A stretch of 35,000 nt of DNA. It comes from Neocallimastix lanati (nom. inval.) (Eukaryota > Neocallimastigomycota > Neocallimastigomycetes > Neocallimastigales > Neocallimastigaceae). The notes under the pieces were generated by a model. The model saw only the letters and a list, made by a program, of their open reading frames with translations. It had not been told where the DNA came from and made no database searches. A program made the position numbers and the translations under genes. The stretch is taken from assembly GCA_016946835.1 (NCBI GenBank), contig JACVTC010000131.1, forward strand, positions 60,001 to 95,000, in the 5' to 3' direction. This document shows positions 34,080-35,000 of the stretch, one piece after another; positions within the stretch are counted from its first letter, which is position 1, and each line of letters opens with the position of its first letter.

Positions 34080-34900
34080 TTATTAAGCCTATTGAACAAG
34101 ATTTTGAATATAAAAGTTTATATTATTACATTTTATAATACCAACTTTTATTTCATACCTTATTAAAAGAATATTTTTGAATAAATAAATATTGGTTGGA
34201 GTGAAATCGATAGATTTTCTTATTTCTTTCCTAATCCATAAGAATAGTTTGTTTAATAGTTATCCATCTTGCTTATATTATTACTCTATATTATTTGTAT
34301 CATATGCTCACAATATTTATATATAAACATATAAAATTATAAAATATATATATATTTGTTATATTACTAATTATAATATAACAATGCATTTATTTTATAT
34401 AGGATCATTGTAGGCCAACATAAAGTATTCAAAGATCAACCATAACTGAAATAGAAGCATTATATATTAATTATTTTGACTGTCTTTTTCAATTTGATAA
34501 AATTGGTTGTAATCATTAATTTATGGACATTAAAAGGATTTTTTTAATTATTTTGTAAATTATAAGCTGTTGTTTTATTGATGAAATAATTCACATAGAT
34601 ATGATGTAGTTGATATTTACATGTTAGTTATAGAATAGTTAAAAATTGACAGGGAGCAAACTAAATTTCCTATAATGAAATAATTAAAAAATATATAACA
34701 GCCTTTATAAATAAATAAATAAATAAATAAATATTTAAATAAATAAATATTTAAATATTTAACTATTATGTAGAAAGTCTTCAATTTTATTTTCATCATA
34801 TTTTCAATAGCTCATCTCATTTCACTTTGTGGCATTATAAAATATTCCGAATGAATACGCTATATGAATAGATATCGGTCTTTAGTGATGTTTATATAAT
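34080..34900. other. Slightly richer stretch, possible decayed gene
   Basis: G and C are more frequent than in the preceding 13 kb and there are few homopolymers. Plus-strand frames give short pieces with stops between (PIEQDFEYKSLYYYIL, then FHTLLKEYF near 34150; VGQHKVFKDQP near 34410). No frame exceeds 60 codons and no family is recognised. It may be a dead gene or the flank of one beyond the window. Confidence 0.3.
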
Positions 34901-35000
34901 TTTTTTTTTTTAAAGATTACACTCTCGTTAATTATATAGGAATGCTGTATAAAATAAGTAATTTCTTGTGTAATCATGTATTACTACATTATTTTATTCA

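Noticed and set aside
1-35000. tRNA, rRNA, CRISPR array or prokaryotic operon
   Set aside because: No cloverleaf with TTCGA-type loop, no rRNA-like block and no spaced palindromic repeats were seen; spliceosomal introns argue for a nuclear eukaryotic genome.

Overview
The window looks like nuclear DNA of an anaerobic gut fungus (Neocallimastigomycota). Noncoding DNA is almost pure A+T, with homopolymer runs of 30-45 nt, while the few genes form islands of normal complexity. Genes have A/T-rich introns of 180-331 nt and Asn/Ser-rich proteins. The clearest gene joins an extracellular solute-binding-protein domain to a class C-like seven-helix receptor, an architecture greatly expanded in that phylum. 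Dictyostelids share the base composition and poly-Asn, but this ligand domain fits them less well. The assignment comes from recalled family features, not from a search.

Layout. 1-2061 is an A/T-rich upstream region. 2062-4318 (+) is a two-exon gene for a 641-aa low-complexity protein of unknown role; its intron (2912-3242) was placed by frame. 4730-5280 (-) holds a decayed fragment of a receptor gene. 5734-9170 (-) is the complete five-exon, 777-aa receptor gene, convergent with the first gene. 9300-10960 is simple sequence. 10965-18257 is a cluster of non-LTR (LINE) retrotransposon pieces, all on the minus strand. One is a nearly full ORF2 with endonuclease, reverse transcriptase and zinc-knuckle parts (14283-18257). 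Older, rearranged pieces lie at 13440-14283 and 10965-12735, and the younger copy appears to have inserted into the piece at 13440-14283. 20310-20765 (-) is a small gene of unknown function with a probable 5'-UTR intron. From about 20.9 kb to the end there is no gene I can support: only microsatellites, minisatellites (7-bp, 30-bp and 56-bp units), poly(A/T) tracts and one unexplained, slightly richer stretch (34080-34900).

The genes do not form an operon or pathway. The receptor probably senses an extracellular ligand, plausibly a sugar or oligosaccharide. The most interesting observations come from comparing the LINE copies. (1) A stem-loop near the 3' end is kept in two diverged copies, with two compensatory base-pair changes. 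(2) In the decayed copies, short A/T tracts have grown to 17-21 nt or more. (3) Tandem duplications of 6-8 bp recur as lesions. No previously undescribed multi-gene system was found.
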